From NCBI GenBank assembly GCA_964405075.1, contig CAYOMP010000045.1:1-17626 (forward strand): 17,626 bases of DNA. Direction: 5' to 3'. Below are positions 6,476 to 14,287 of this stretch, piece by piece (position 1 is the first letter of the stretch; the number at the start of each line of letters is the position of its first letter). This stretch comes from CAYOMP01 sp964405075 (GTDB taxonomy: Bacteria > Bacillota > Clostridia > Lachnospirales > Lachnospiraceae). The translations under genes and the position numbers were made by a program. The notes under the pieces were generated by a model. It ran no database searches. It had not been told where the DNA came from and was given only the letters and a program-made list of their open reading frames with translations.

Positions 6476-6480
6476 TTTTT

Positions 6481-7800
6481 ATGAATCTGGAAAGAATTCA
6501 AAAAGAAGGAACAAAGATGATGATGCAGTTTGCCATTCCATGTATTATAGCTATGGTGCTTACTTCTGCAATTACACTTGTGGATGGTTACTTTATAGGA
6601 AATTATGTTGGAAAAGAAGGAACGGCAGCGGTAAATTTAGGATTGCCTCTACTCTATTTTTATCTTGGAGTAGGTATTATGATTGGAGTTGGAGGAATTG
6701 CTCAGGCAGGAATTGCACTTGGTGGTGGTCTGATAGAAAAAGGTAATCAGATTTTTCGTGAATCAATTGCACTTACAATTATGGTTACAATGACAGTTAC
6801 TGTAGTGGTAGCGTTAGCTTTTTATCCTGTTACTGCTTTACTAAACATTGATAGTGTTACTTTAGGCTATTTTAGACAATACTATTTCATTATTATATTT
6901 GAATTACCACTATTAATTATTAACAACAATCTAGGAATTTTTATGAGAGGTGAGGGAAAACCTCAAATCAGCATGTTTATAAGTATATTAAGTCTAATAC
7001 TAAATACAGTATTTGACTATATTGCAGTAAGGATATTTAATCTTGGTATTACAGGAATTGCGATTTCTTCACTTATTTCAGTGGCGATTTGTGTTTTACT
7101 TTCTGTGATGTTTTTTGTAAAAGGTAGTGAGATATATCATTTTGGTAAGTTTAAATTTAATAAAGAAGATGTTAGACAGATTTTTTTTAATGGAAGCTCT
7201 GAGTTAATAGGTGAAGTTTCCATGTGTATTACTATGGCAGCATACAATGCTGTAATTTTAAAGGTGTCTGGTGTAGATGGAGTTGCTGCTTTTGCAGTGG
7301 TTGGATATGCGGCTTATTTAGTACAGATGATTATTATCGGGATTGGACAGGGAATGACGCCACTTGTAAGCTTTGTGTTCGGTGCAAAGGATGTTAAAAC
7401 TGCAAGAAAGTTATGCAAGGGGGCAACTATTGCTTGTACGGTTGTTGGAACGTTAGCATTCTTTGTTATGGTTCTTGGAAGAGGTGGATACAGTCAGTTA
7501 TTTATCAAGAACTCTGATATTCAGCAGATGATTTGCAGTGGGATTATTGTTTATGCTGGTTCTTTTATCATTCTTGGATTTAACACAATGGCGTCATTTT
7601 ATTACACTGCCATAGGTTTTGCAAAAGAATCAGCAGTCATTTCTATGGCAAGAGGACTTATAGTTTTGCTGATAGCTTTGATGGTTCTTCCACAGTTTTT
7701 TGGAATGACAGGAGTGTGGTTAGTAGCACCGATTACAGAGATAGTTACGGTTATGATTTGTCTTGGTTACTATGCAAAGAAACGTGAGTTTGCTATTTAA
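6481..7800 (+). CDS. MATE-family multidrug/cation efflux transporter
   Basis: The 439-residue polytopic inner membrane antiporter has two six-helix halves. The first begins near AIPCIIAMVLTSAITLVDGYFIGNYVGKEGTAAVNLGLPL, with the VDGYFIG and GxxGxAAVNLG features typical of the clostridial MATE branch. The second begins near FFNGSSELIGEVSMCITMAAYN, with a GMTPLVSFVFGA segment further on. Length matches the family (about 440-460). The family exports cationic drugs or metabolites using Na+ or H+. The ribosome site AAGGAGG lies 8 nt before the ATG but is buried in a hairpin. The gene follows the ABC permease after 146 nt and could be read from its own leader. Confidence 0.92.
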   Translation: MNLERIQKEGTKMMMQFAIPCIIAMVLTSAITLVDGYFIGNYVGKEGTAAVNLGLPLLYFYLGVGIMIGVGGIAQAGIALGGGLIEKGNQIFRESIALTIMVTMTVTVVVALAFYPVTALLNIDSVTLGYFRQYYFIIIFELPLLIINNNLGIFMRGEGKPQISMFISILSLILNTVFDYIAVRIFNLGITGIAISSLISVAICVLLSVMFFVKGSEIYHFGKFKFNKEDVRQIFFNGSSELIGEVSMCITMAAYNAVILKVSGVDGVAAFAVVGYAAYLVQMIIIGIGQGMTPLVSFVFGAKDVKTARKLCKGATIACTVVGTLAFFVMVLGRGGYSQLFIKNSDIQQMICSGIIVYAGSFIILGFNTMASFYYTAIGFAKESAVISMARGLIVLLIALMVLPQFFGMTGVWLVAPITEIVTVMICLGYYAKKREFAI

Positions 7801-7923
7801 CATCTTGTTATGGCAATCTAAAAACCACAAATACATTATAGTAATACGTTCAATATAGCATGGATATTTGATATGTAAGTTTTATGACATTTTGATTTAC
7901 GCCATCAACGAGGAGAAAATTAT

Positions 7924-7965
7924 GTTTCGATAGGTTTGCGACGAGCGCCGCGAACCTATCGAAAC
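7924..7965. other. 17-bp hairpin after the MATE gene
   Basis: Arms 7924-7940 and 7949-7965 pair at all 17 positions (one G-U) around an 8-nt loop. Further out, AAAATTAT (7916-7923) can pair with ATAATTTT (7984-7991). There is no T tract directly after the stem. It could be a terminator for the MATE transcript or a structured RNA element. Confidence 0.5.
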
Positions 7966-8007
7966 TCCCAAAGCGTGTTTATCATAATTTTAATTTCGAC
8001 ATAGATA

Positions 8008-8016
8008 TGATATACT
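8008..8016 (+). promoter_or_regulatory. Candidate extended -10 promoter for the second hydrolase
   Basis: TGA-TATACT (8008-8016) has the TGn extension and a good -10 box. The -35 region is poor. Transcription from here would give a leader of about 180 nt that includes the 8084-8106 hairpin. Confidence 0.35.
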
Positions 8017-8083
8017 TATTAATGTGTTATATGTCTAATGAATGTTCAAAGAGCAATTATTAATTAAAAAGTTTAATAATAGA

Positions 8084-8106
8084 TTAGCAGGCGATTTGCC
8101 TGCTAA
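8084..8106 (+). other. 9-bp hairpin in the leader of the second hydrolase
   Basis: TTAGCAGGC (8084-8092) pairs with GCCTGCTAA (8098-8106) around a GATTT loop. No T tract follows, so I call it only a stem-loop. Confidence 0.4.
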
Positions 8107-8201
8107 ATTGAGTTTCGATAAAATGTGATGAAATATATTATCCTAATTGTAATATTTTAGATAAGATGAAAGGTAATTGCTTAAAGGGAGTCGTAAAACA
8201 A

Positions 8202-8978
8202 ATGGAATACATAAGGGCTTTGTTAAAAATAGTAATGTGGTTTTTGATAATCGAATTTGGATGCAATTTTATTATGCAGACGATTAGTTATTCTTTTTAT
8301 AAGAATGCTAAGAAAATGTCAGATATAAGTTGCTTGCCACAGTTTATCCAATTTACAGATACATTAACGGGATATGGATATAACATGGACCAAGAATCAG
8401 ATAAAGTAATTATATTTTTTGGTGGTTCCAATTATACTGCATATAATACGGTTGGAAAATATGCGGATAAGTTTGATTGTCCTTTTATTTCCGTAGATTA
8501 TTATGGTACACAAGATAGCAAGGGTAAGATGAATTTATCGTCAATGAAACATTCTGCAGAAGATGTGTATGATTGGGCAGTTGAGAAATATAAAGAAAAG
8601 AATATTGTAATCATGGGACATAGTTATGGAACTGGTATGGCAACTTATCTGGCAAGCATAAGAGAATGCAAAAATCTTATATTAGCAGCAGGATATAGAG
8701 ATATTTCTGATTTATATAATAAGATGATACCTATATTTTGGGGGCCGTTAAAGGTGTTTATCTCTAACAATATTGAAGAGGCAGAATATGCAAAAAATGT
8801 AAAATGTCCTGTATATATTATAGGTTCAAATGCAGATAAGACACTAAGCGTAGACTTGCAAAGCAAATTGAGTAAGTATTTTGATGAGTGCGAGCTACAG
8901 GTAGTTGAAGATATTAAGCACGAAGATTATTTCACAAGTGATTGTGTTTTGAAATATTTATATCAAGTAATGAATTAA
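8202..8978 (+). CDS. Membrane-anchored alpha/beta hydrolase (serine hydrolase fold)
   Basis: The 258-residue protein has an N-terminal hydrophobic segment (about 8-29) and an alpha/beta-hydrolase domain. Visible elements are VIIFFGGSNYT (69-79, oxyanion strand), the nucleophile elbow GHSYG (139-143, Ser141), IIGSNADKTL (206-215, Asp212) and DIKHEDY (238-244, His240), a complete candidate triad in the right order. I chose ATG 8202, preceded by AAAGGGAG at 11 nt; an in-frame ATG at 8166 has no site. It stands alone. Both this and the first gene are anchored hydrolases but are not closely similar, so a recent duplication is unlikely. Substrate unknown. Confidence 0.8.
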   Translation: MEYIRALLKIVMWFLIIEFGCNFIMQTISYSFYKNAKKMSDISCLPQFIQFTDTLTGYGYNMDQESDKVIIFFGGSNYTAYNTVGKYADKFDCPFISVDYYGTQDSKGKMNLSSMKHSAEDVYDWAVEKYKEKNIVIMGHSYGTGMATYLASIRECKNLILAAGYRDISDLYNKMIPIFWGPLKVFISNNIEEAEYAKNVKCPVYIIGSNADKTLSVDLQSKLSKYFDECELQVVEDIKHEDYFTSDCVLKYLYQVMN

Positions 8979-9095
8979 AATAAAGATTATGAATGACTTT
9001 TTTTGAATGCTATGGTATAGTTAATACTGAGGGTGTACTAATTACACAGAAAGATTAATGTTTTTAATTAAAATCATAAGTATTTACGAGACTCG

Positions 9096-9176
9096 CAAGA
9101 GAGACCTATGATTATTAGTGAGGACTTTGTTCTAGTTGGATTTAAGGAATCAGAGTGGGAAGAGAAGCTAAAGTAA
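9096..9176 (+). pseudogene. C-terminal remnant of an ArsC/Spx-family protein
   Basis: The frame reads QERPMIISEDFVLVGFKESE then WEEKLK and a stop. The RP-x-I strand followed by EDFVLVGFKE-x-EW and a basic end is the usual C-terminus of arsenate-reductase-family (ArsC/Spx/YffB-like) proteins of Clostridia. The thioredoxin-like N-terminal part and its cysteine are absent; the frame is open only back to 9072 and unlike the family there. An ATG at 9108 has no ribosome binding site. I infer a gene truncated by a rearrangement at this point. Confidence 0.55.
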
Positions 9177-9195
9177 GGATAATAGAGAAAAATAT

Positions 9196-9219
9196 CACTT
9201 ATGCAATTTGGCATAAGTG
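9196..9219 (+). other. 9-bp hairpin upstream of the tRNA
   Basis: CACTTATGC (9196-9204) pairs perfectly with GCATAAGTG (9211-9219) around AATTTG, ending 6 nt before the tRNA. It has no T tract. It could end the transcript of the lost ArsC-like gene or mark the 5' leader of the tRNA precursor. Confidence 0.45.
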
Positions 9220-9225
9220 TGTTAA

Positions 9226-9298
9226 CGGGGTGTGGCTCAGATGGTAGAGCGCTACATTCGGGATGTAGAGGCCGCGCGTTCGAATCGCGTCACTCCGA
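9226..9298 (+). tRNA. tRNA-Pro (anticodon CGG)
   Basis: The full cloverleaf can be drawn. Acceptor CGGGGTG pairs with CACTCCG (one G-U), D-stem GCTC with GAGC, anticodon stem CTACA with TGTAG around the loop TTCGGGA, and T-stem GCGCG with CGCGT (one G-U) around TTCGAAT. The anticodon CGG reads the proline codon CCG. A73 is present but the 3' CCA is not encoded, so it must be added after transcription. It stands alone, with a strong terminator about 80 nt downstream. Confidence 0.95.
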
Positions 9299-9375
9299 CT
9301 ATAATATATGGGAACATACAAGATATAAGAATTGAAGTATGTTAGGAAAGGGGATGTAAAAACTCCCCTAAAAGG

Positions 9376-9415
9376 AAAATCGCTTAGACCGTGAGTAAGG
9401 CTTAAGCGATTTTTT
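9376..9415 (+). terminator. Rho-independent terminator after the tRNA
   Basis: AAAATCGCTTA (9376-9386) pairs with TAAGCGATTTT (9403-9413) in an 11-bp stem, with the right arm running into a T run ending at 9415. A smaller 6-bp hairpin (AGGGGA 9349-9354 with TCCCCT 9364-9369) precedes it in the trailer. From 9416 to 9558 I see no gene. Confidence 0.85.
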
Positions 9416-9558
9416 GTTTAATTAATCACGCAACTAGATAACAGTATCTATGATGTTTATACAGCTCGTTTCTTTGTAAACTTAGAGGTATATACTAATA
9501 GTTATGTTGTTTTGCAATTAAAATACTGAGTGACTATATTTTTAGATAATATATAGTT

Positions 9559-10488
9559 TCACCTGTCATTATTTACATCTTCCATTATTTGTGCAGTTTT
9601 TAAAATGCGAATATAGTGATTAGCTTCTCTAAGTACGTGGTCTGCCAGTAATGGAAGAATAATAGATAGAATATCACAGCTTAGAATTCCCCTTGTGCCC
9701 GCTGTTTTGAATTCCTGGTATTTGAGAGTTTCTTCAAGGGAGGCAGTGGTTATTTTTGAGTTTGCAGCACAATCTTGTTCTTTTGCCATTTCTAAAAGTC
9801 TCTTATAATCTTCGGCGAAAGCATTGGCTGTTTCAATTAAATTATCCTCAGAAGGATCCAGCAGACCGCGGATAAAAAGGGCATGCTCCATCATAATTTG
9901 ATTCCAGAAGTCCTCAGTTCCCCAGATAACCTTGTAGGATACTTGTCGGTTATGCATTAAGTTGTGGATGGTTGAACGATATAGTTGTGCTTCGCGTATG
10001 ATATGTTGAATAAGCAGAGGATAATTGGTGGTAAATAGTCTACAGTTTTTCATTTCTGTCAAAATGTTTTCTTTAAAGTTGATGAGCCCATTTAAAAGTT
10101 GGATTGCCCTTTCGTTTATTTGATGAACCATCTGTAAGGTTTTCCTATGATTTTCAGGACATCCTCCGGAGCGGAGTCTCTTTTCAACTCTGGAAATTTC
10201 AGTATTTATAGGTATGCCGGTTAACTGTTCGGTGCGTTTTTCAGCGGGAATAGTAAATTCTGTAACTAGTTCTTGAGAATTAAGTATAGGATTATTGATT
10301 TTGCCATCGCTGATTTTGATAACGTCTATCAACAACTTTTCAAATTCTTGTCTAAAATAATCTGATTTTTGAATCCAGTCTTTGTTTTTGCAGGGAAATC
10401 CTGCTTCCAGAAAGAGTGCATGCTCCTTCATAATTCTGGCAAAGAATAAATGAGTCTCCAATGATAAAGTAACATAGTTTTCTATCAT
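9559..10488 (-). CDS. DUF2935 protein (two hemerythrin-like helical domains)
   Basis: The 309-residue soluble, all-helical protein is built of two related halves. The first has LFFARIMKEHALFLEAGFP (about 13-31) and the second FWNQIMMEHALFIRGLLDPS, both carrying the (I)M-x-EHA-x-F motif of DUF2935, plus later ADHVLREANHYI-type helices. The repeated Glu/His pattern suggests a hemerythrin-like di-metal four-helix bundle, but function is unproven. I chose ATG 10488, with AAAGG about 10 nt upstream. A longer in-frame start at 10695 would add a 69-residue stretch without family resemblance that overlaps a probable promoter region, so I reject it. It is transcribed opposite to its neighbours. Confidence 0.85.
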   Translation of the reverse strand: MIENYVTLSLETHLFFARIMKEHALFLEAGFPCKNKDWIQKSDYFRQEFEKLLIDVIKISDGKINNPILNSQELVTEFTIPAEKRTEQLTGIPINTEISRVEKRLRSGGCPENHRKTLQMVHQINERAIQLLNGLINFKENILTEMKNCRLFTTNYPLLIQHIIREAQLYRSTIHNLMHNRQVSYKVIWGTEDFWNQIMMEHALFIRGLLDPSEDNLIETANAFAEDYKRLLEMAKEQDCAANSKITTASLEETLKYQEFKTAGTRGILSCDILSIILPLLADHVLREANHYIRILKTAQIMEDVNNDR

Positions 10489-10534
10489 ATACTTAAAACC
10501 TTTCATAAATTGTGCGTTGTGCAGTCCGTATATT

Positions 10535-10563
10535 ATATGCACTAAAAAGAAAAGAGTGCATAT
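10535..10563. other. Inverted repeat overlapping the DUF2935 promoter region
   Basis: ATATGCACT (10535-10543) and AGTGCATAT (10555-10563) are perfect 9-bp arms around an 11-nt spacer. The left arm overlaps a leftward TATAAT, the best -10 candidate for the DUF2935 gene. It could be an operator or a leader hairpin. Confidence 0.4.
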
Positions 10564-10683
10564 TGGGCATTGAAATGTAAAAAAATTTGCTATAGTTACA
10601 AAATATAAAATAATATTTTCACCAGAAGATATATATGATGCATTTTTCATGCCAATTACATCTTCAAGGGAATAATTTGTTGA

Positions 10684-10803
10684 AGAAATTACCAAAGAGT
10701 GATATTATTATTTACGCAAAGCAAAGAGTCTGCTAATCTGCTTGCAGAGTTATCAGACCACTGCGATAAACTGTTTAAAATTAACAAAGAGTGTTTTGAA
10801 TAA
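10684..10803 (+). pseudogene. Unidentified coding-like fragment upstream of argF
   Basis: A rightward frame, open from 10684 to a TAA at 10801, reads ILLFTQSKESANLLAELSDH then CDKLFKINKECFE. Its composition looks like a real helical C-terminus rather than spacer. The only possible start is GTG 10699, with no convincing ribosome site. I do not recognise the family. It may be the tail of a deleted gene or a 34-residue small protein. Confidence 0.3.
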
Positions 10804-10861
10804 ATACGCGAATTAATGAGGAGAATAATCAATTAATAACATAATATTGGAGGTTAATATA

Positions 10862-11866
10862 ATGGATTTAAAAGGAAGAGATTTTCTAAAACTATTGGAT
10901 TTTACACCTGAAGAAATCATATATATGCTGGATTTAGCAGCTGATTTGAAGGATAAAAAGAAAAAAGGTATTTTGGTTGATGCATATAGAGGCAAAAATG
11001 TAGCATTAATCTTTGAAAAAACAAGTACAAGAACAAGATGTTCTTTTGAAGTTGCAGCCCATGATTTGGGAATGGGAACTACATATTTGGATCCTGTAGC
11101 TTCTCAAATTGGTAAAAAAGAAAGTATTCCAGATACAGCAAGGGTATTAGCAGGAATGTATGATGGAATTGAATATAGAGGATTTGAACAGGCCAGAGTA
11201 GAAGAATTGGCAAAATATTCTAAAGTTCCTGTATGGAATGGTCTTACAAATGAATTCCATCCAACACAGATGTTAGCTGATTTGTTAACTATTAGAGAGC
11301 ATTTTGGAAAATTAAAAGGTATTAGTCTTACATATATGGGTGATGCCCGTTACAATATGGGCAATTCATTAATGGTTGCCTGTGCAAAAATGGGTATGAA
11401 TTTTACCGCTTGTACTTCAAAAGAATATTTCCCGGCACAGGAATTAGTTGATGAATGTATGGAAATAGCTAAGGAAACAGGTGCAACTATTCGTCTTACA
11501 GAAGATGCAATGGAAGGAACAAAAGACGTTGATGTAATCTATACAGATGTATGGGTATCAATGGGTGAACCAGAAGAGATTTGGGAAGCCAGAATTAAAT
11601 CTTTATTACCATATCAGGTAAATAAAAAGGTAATGGATAACGCTAGTGATGAGGCTATTTTTATGCATTGCCTACCAGCATTTCATGATTGGAAAACAAC
11701 TATTGGAAAGGAAGTAGGAGAAAAATTCGGCTTAAAAGAATTAGAAGTAACTGATGAAGTATTTGAATCAGAACAGTCACTTGTATTTGAAGAAGCAGAG
11801 AATCGTATGCATACTATAAAAGCAGTAATGGCAGCTACATTAGGAGAAAACTTTTTAAACAAATAA
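10862..11866 (+). CDS. argF: Ornithine carbamoyltransferase
   Basis: The enzyme joins ornithine and carbamoyl phosphate to citrulline in arginine synthesis, acting in the cytoplasm as a trimer. The 334 residues match the family. The carbamoyl-phosphate motif STRTR is at 55-59, HPTQ at 133-136, the ornithine-loop motif DVWVSMGE at 229-236 and HCLP at 269-272. The SMG motif separates it from aspartate carbamoyltransferase. I chose ATG 10862, 8 nt after GGAGG. It is the first gene of a tight rightward operon. The catabolic homologue ArcB is very similar; the absence of arcA or arcC nearby favours the biosynthetic role but does not prove it. Confidence 0.95.
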   Translation: MDLKGRDFLKLLDFTPEEIIYMLDLAADLKDKKKKGILVDAYRGKNVALIFEKTSTRTRCSFEVAAHDLGMGTTYLDPVASQIGKKESIPDTARVLAGMYDGIEYRGFEQARVEELAKYSKVPVWNGLTNEFHPTQMLADLLTIREHFGKLKGISLTYMGDARYNMGNSLMVACAKMGMNFTACTSKEYFPAQELVDECMEIAKETGATIRLTEDAMEGTKDVDVIYTDVWVSMGEPEEIWEARIKSLLPYQVNKKVMDNASDEAIFMHCLPAFHDWKTTIGKEVGEKFGLKELEVTDEVFESEQSLVFEEAENRMHTIKAVMAATLGENFLNK

Positions 11867-11882
11867 GAAGTGGAGTAATCTG

Positions 11883-12152
11883 ATGAAAGATTTTGATAAG
11901 AGCATCATTGGCGATATAATTAATTGCATATTAGGATTAGCTATTATAGTAACAGTTATTGTTGCCTTGATTGACCTGAATAATAGAATAGTATGGTTTC
12001 CTTACATTATGTTAATGGGTGTTGCGATTAATTCAATTGCAGCGGCTAAGATGAAAAAGAAGAATAATAAAGCCTGGATTGTGCTGATGTGTACAGCAAT
12101 ACTTCTATTTATTATGGCATTGGCATTATTTGCAGGTTTTGGAGGCTTTTAA
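11883..12152 (+). CDS. Small three-helix membrane protein of unknown function
   Basis: The 89-residue protein has a short polar N-terminus (MKDFDKSIIGD), three hydrophobic segments (about 12-30, 36-54, 64-86) and a basic loop KMKKKNNK between the second and third. It resembles a conserved Lachnospiraceae family that I recall as DUF6637, but I cannot check that. GTGGAG precedes the ATG. It follows argF by 16 nt and ends directly against birA, whose ribosome site is inside its last codons, so the two are translationally linked. No function can be inferred. Confidence 0.75.
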   Translation: MKDFDKSIIGDIINCILGLAIIVTVIVALIDLNNRIVWFPYIMLMGVAINSIAAAKMKKKNNKAWIVLMCTAILLFIMALALFAGFGGF

Positions 12153-13133
12153 GTGAAAACTGAGATTTTAAAATTATTGAGAGAAAGTCAGGATTATATT
12201 TCGGGGCAGTACCTGTGTGAAAAATTTCAAGTATCAAGAACAGCTATATGGAAAGGGATTAATGCCCTTAAAGAGGAAGGTTATGTAATAGAAGCTGTTA
12301 AAAATAAAGGATACAAGATAGTAGACTGTCCAGATATAATTACTTATAATGAGTTAAAAACCACATTGAATAGTAATTGGATAGCTAAAGACATAAATTA
12401 TTATGATAGTATAGATTCTACTAATAACAAAGCAAAGAGTCTGGCTGATGAAGGCGCTAAGCATGGAACATTAGTAGTAGCTGATGTTCAGACCAGTGGG
12501 CGAGGCAGACGAGGACGCAGCTGGGAATCACCATCAGGGACTGGAATATGGATGAGCTTGATTCTGAAGCCGGATATGGAGATTAGTAATGCATCTATGC
12601 TTACCTTGGTTATGGCTATCGCTGTGGCTAGAGCTTGTAATGATAGTTTTGCACTGAACAGCCAGATTAAGTGGCCAAATGATATTGTTATTAATGGTAA
12701 GAAGATATGTGGAATTTTGACAGAAATGAGTGCTGAAATGAACCGTATTAACCATATAGTCATAGGAGTAGGTATCAATGCAAATACCATTGATTTTCCA
12801 GAGGATTTACAAGATAAGGCTACATCCATTTATAATGAGTGCAAAGTCAAGGTTAAGAGGGCAGAATTAATAAATGCCATAATGAATAATTTTGAAGAAG
12901 AATATGCTACATTTATGGAAAATCAGGACTTGGAAAATCAGGTTGAAAGATACAATAGTTTATTAGTAAATATAGATAAGAAAGTCAGAGTATCTGAGGG
13001 CAAATGTGAATATACAGGAGTTGCCAGAGGCATTAATAAAGCGGGGGAACTTCTTGTAGAAAAAGATAATGGCGAGAAAGTAAATGTATATGCGGGAGAA
13101 GTTTCTGTAAGAGGCATATATGGATATGTTTAG
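12153..13133 (+). CDS. birA: Bifunctional biotin-protein ligase / biotin operon repressor
   Basis: The 326-residue protein activates biotin to biotinyl-AMP and attaches it to carboxylase lysines. With its N-terminal winged helix (about 1-60, recognition helix near SRTAIWKGINALK) it should also repress biotin genes. The ligase core has the biotinyl-AMP loop GRGRRGR (116-122), KWPND (173-177) and GVGIN (205-209), and a C-terminal SH3-like domain (about 270-326). The start is GTG 12153, 7 nt after GGAGG and directly following the previous stop. It sits mid-operon with no biotin synthesis genes in the window. Confidence 0.95.
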   Translation: MKTEILKLLRESQDYISGQYLCEKFQVSRTAIWKGINALKEEGYVIEAVKNKGYKIVDCPDIITYNELKTTLNSNWIAKDINYYDSIDSTNNKAKSLADEGAKHGTLVVADVQTSGRGRRGRSWESPSGTGIWMSLILKPDMEISNASMLTLVMAIAVARACNDSFALNSQIKWPNDIVINGKKICGILTEMSAEMNRINHIVIGVGINANTIDFPEDLQDKATSIYNECKVKVKRAELINAIMNNFEEEYATFMENQDLENQVERYNSLLVNIDKKVRVSEGKCEYTGVARGINKAGELLVEKDNGEKVNVYAGEVSVRGIYGYV

Positions 13134-13147
13134 AAAGGAATAATTAA

Positions 13148-13498
13148 ATGTATCAGGAAAAAATGGTATTGTGCGGTTCAAGTGCATATGAGAGAAAATT
13201 TTATTTAAACCCGGATTTTAAAGCGTTACCAGATGCTGTAAAAGATGAGCTTAAGATAATGTGTGTATTATTTACAGAAGAAGTAGGCGGAATACTAACT
13301 TTGGTTTATGATGAAGAAGGCAATTTGAACCTTGAAGTTAGTTGCGACGAAGGTGACCTTTTATATGATGAGATAGGCAGTGCCCTCAAAATAAAGGAAA
13401 TACAAAGAACAAAGGTAGAATTAATGGAAACATTGGAATTATTCTACAAAGTATTTTTCTTAAATGAAGATATAGATTTAGACGGTGCGGAGGAATAA
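13148..13498 (+). CDS. Conserved small acidic protein of unknown function (DUF6145-like)
   Basis: The 116-residue cytoplasmic protein is acidic towards its C-terminus. It contains a conserved-looking core LKIMCVLFTEEVGGILTLVYDEEGNLNLE (about 35-63) and a helical end ELMETLELFYKVFFLNEDID. I recall a Lachnospiraceae family of this type (DUF6145) at the same place beside birA and coaX, but cannot verify the number. AAAGGA precedes the ATG. It lies 14 nt after birA and 2 nt before coaX. It has no signal peptide or membrane segment and no recognisable catalytic motif. Confidence 0.75.
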   Translation: MYQEKMVLCGSSAYERKFYLNPDFKALPDAVKDELKIMCVLFTEEVGGILTLVYDEEGNLNLEVSCDEGDLLYDEIGSALKIKEIQRTKVELMETLELFYKVFFLNEDIDLDGAEE

Positions 13499-13500
13499 GA

Positions 13501-14277
13501 ATGTTATTAGTAATCGATGTGGGTAACACAAACATCACTCTTGGATTATTTAATAACGAGGAATTGATTAGTACTTTTAGAATGATGACTAAGACACCTC
13601 GTACTTCCGACGAATATGGAATAGAAATTTGTAATCTTATTGAGCATAGGAATCATAAGATAGAAGAGATTGATGATGTGATAATAGCATCTGTAGTTCC
13701 AGATATAATGTATTCATTTAACAGTGCTTTATACAAATATTTAAATAAAGAACCTATTGTTGTTGCACCTGGAATTAAGACAGGAATTAAATTATCTTTT
13801 GATAATCCTAAACAGGTAGGTGCTGACAGAATAGTTGATGCAGTAGGCGCATATGAAATATATGGTGGACCTGTGATTGTTGTGGATTTTGGAACTGCTA
13901 CAACATATGATGTAGTTACTGGAAATGGTGATTTCATTGGTGGTGTTATAGCACCAGGTATTAATACCGCTGCAAGGGCATTATGGCAGGAAGCAGCTAA
14001 GTTACCTAAGTTTGAAATTAGAAAACCAGCAAATATTATCGCAAAAGAAACTATTTCAGGAATGCAATCAGGTATTTTTTATGGCTATGTAGGACAAACT
14101 GAATACATAATCAAGAAAATAAAATGTGAAAGTGGTCTTAAAAATGCTAAGGTAATTGCTACTGGTGGTTTAGGTAAAATGATAGCAGATGAAACAGATA
14201 CAATTGATATATATGATTCAATGCTTACATTAAAAGGTTTAAAATGCATTTATAACAGATGCAAAGGAAATAGATAG
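13501..14277 (+). CDS. coaX: Type III pantothenate kinase
   Basis: It phosphorylates pantothenate, the first step of coenzyme A synthesis. The 258-residue protein belongs to the ASKHA fold: phosphate-1 motif DVGNTN (6-11), PXGADR-type motif QVGADR (105-110) with the conserved aspartate of the pantothenate site, and phosphate-2 motif DFGTATT (129-135). The GGVIAPG segment (147-153) is also typical. Type III enzymes usually need a monovalent cation and are not inhibited by CoA. GGAGG stands before the ATG, only 2 nt after the previous stop. Confidence 0.96.
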   Translation: MLLVIDVGNTNITLGLFNNEELISTFRMMTKTPRTSDEYGIEICNLIEHRNHKIEEIDDVIIASVVPDIMYSFNSALYKYLNKEPIVVAPGIKTGIKLSFDNPKQVGADRIVDAVGAYEIYGGPVIVVDFGTATTYDVVTGNGDFIGGVIAPGINTAARALWQEAAKLPKFEIRKPANIIAKETISGMQSGIFYGYVGQTEYIIKKIKCESGLKNAKVIATGGLGKMIADETDTIDIYDSMLTLKGLKCIYNRCKGNR

Positions 14278-14287
14278 TTGGAGTATC

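Larger units (their letters stand above)
7801..8201. other. 401-bp gap with two hairpins and a candidate promoter
   Basis: No gene of convincing length is present. It holds a 17-bp hairpin inside longer A/T arms (7916-7991), a candidate extended -10 promoter near 8008-8016 and a 9-bp hairpin (8084-8106). A GAGGAGA is followed by ATG TTT CGA TAG (7924 region), a three-codon frame that may be a leftover gene start. Confidence 0.5.
10489..10861. other. 373-bp divergent intergenic region before argF
   Basis: This region must hold the leftward promoter of the DUF2935 gene and the rightward promoter of the argF operon. It contains a TATAAT on the minus strand (10537-10532) within a 9-bp palindromic arm pair, and a rightward coding-like frame (10684-10803) of unknown origin. 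TGAATAAATACGCGAATTA at 10797-10815 loosely resembles an arginine-repressor box but is too degenerate to call. Confidence 0.45.

Noticed and set aside
6335..6480. A known riboswitch upstream of the MATE gene.
   Set aside because: Two stems are visible but they match no class I can recognise.
10489..10695. N-terminal extension of the DUF2935 protein by 69 residues.
   Set aside because: It has no family resemblance and no ribosome site, and it covers the likely promoter and palindrome.
10797..10815. Arginine-repressor box before argF.
   Set aside because: The two half-sites are degenerate and unequal; not enough to call.
12488..12829. Open frame on the minus strand within birA.
   Set aside because: It is the antisense shadow of a well-conserved ligase core and has no ribosome site.
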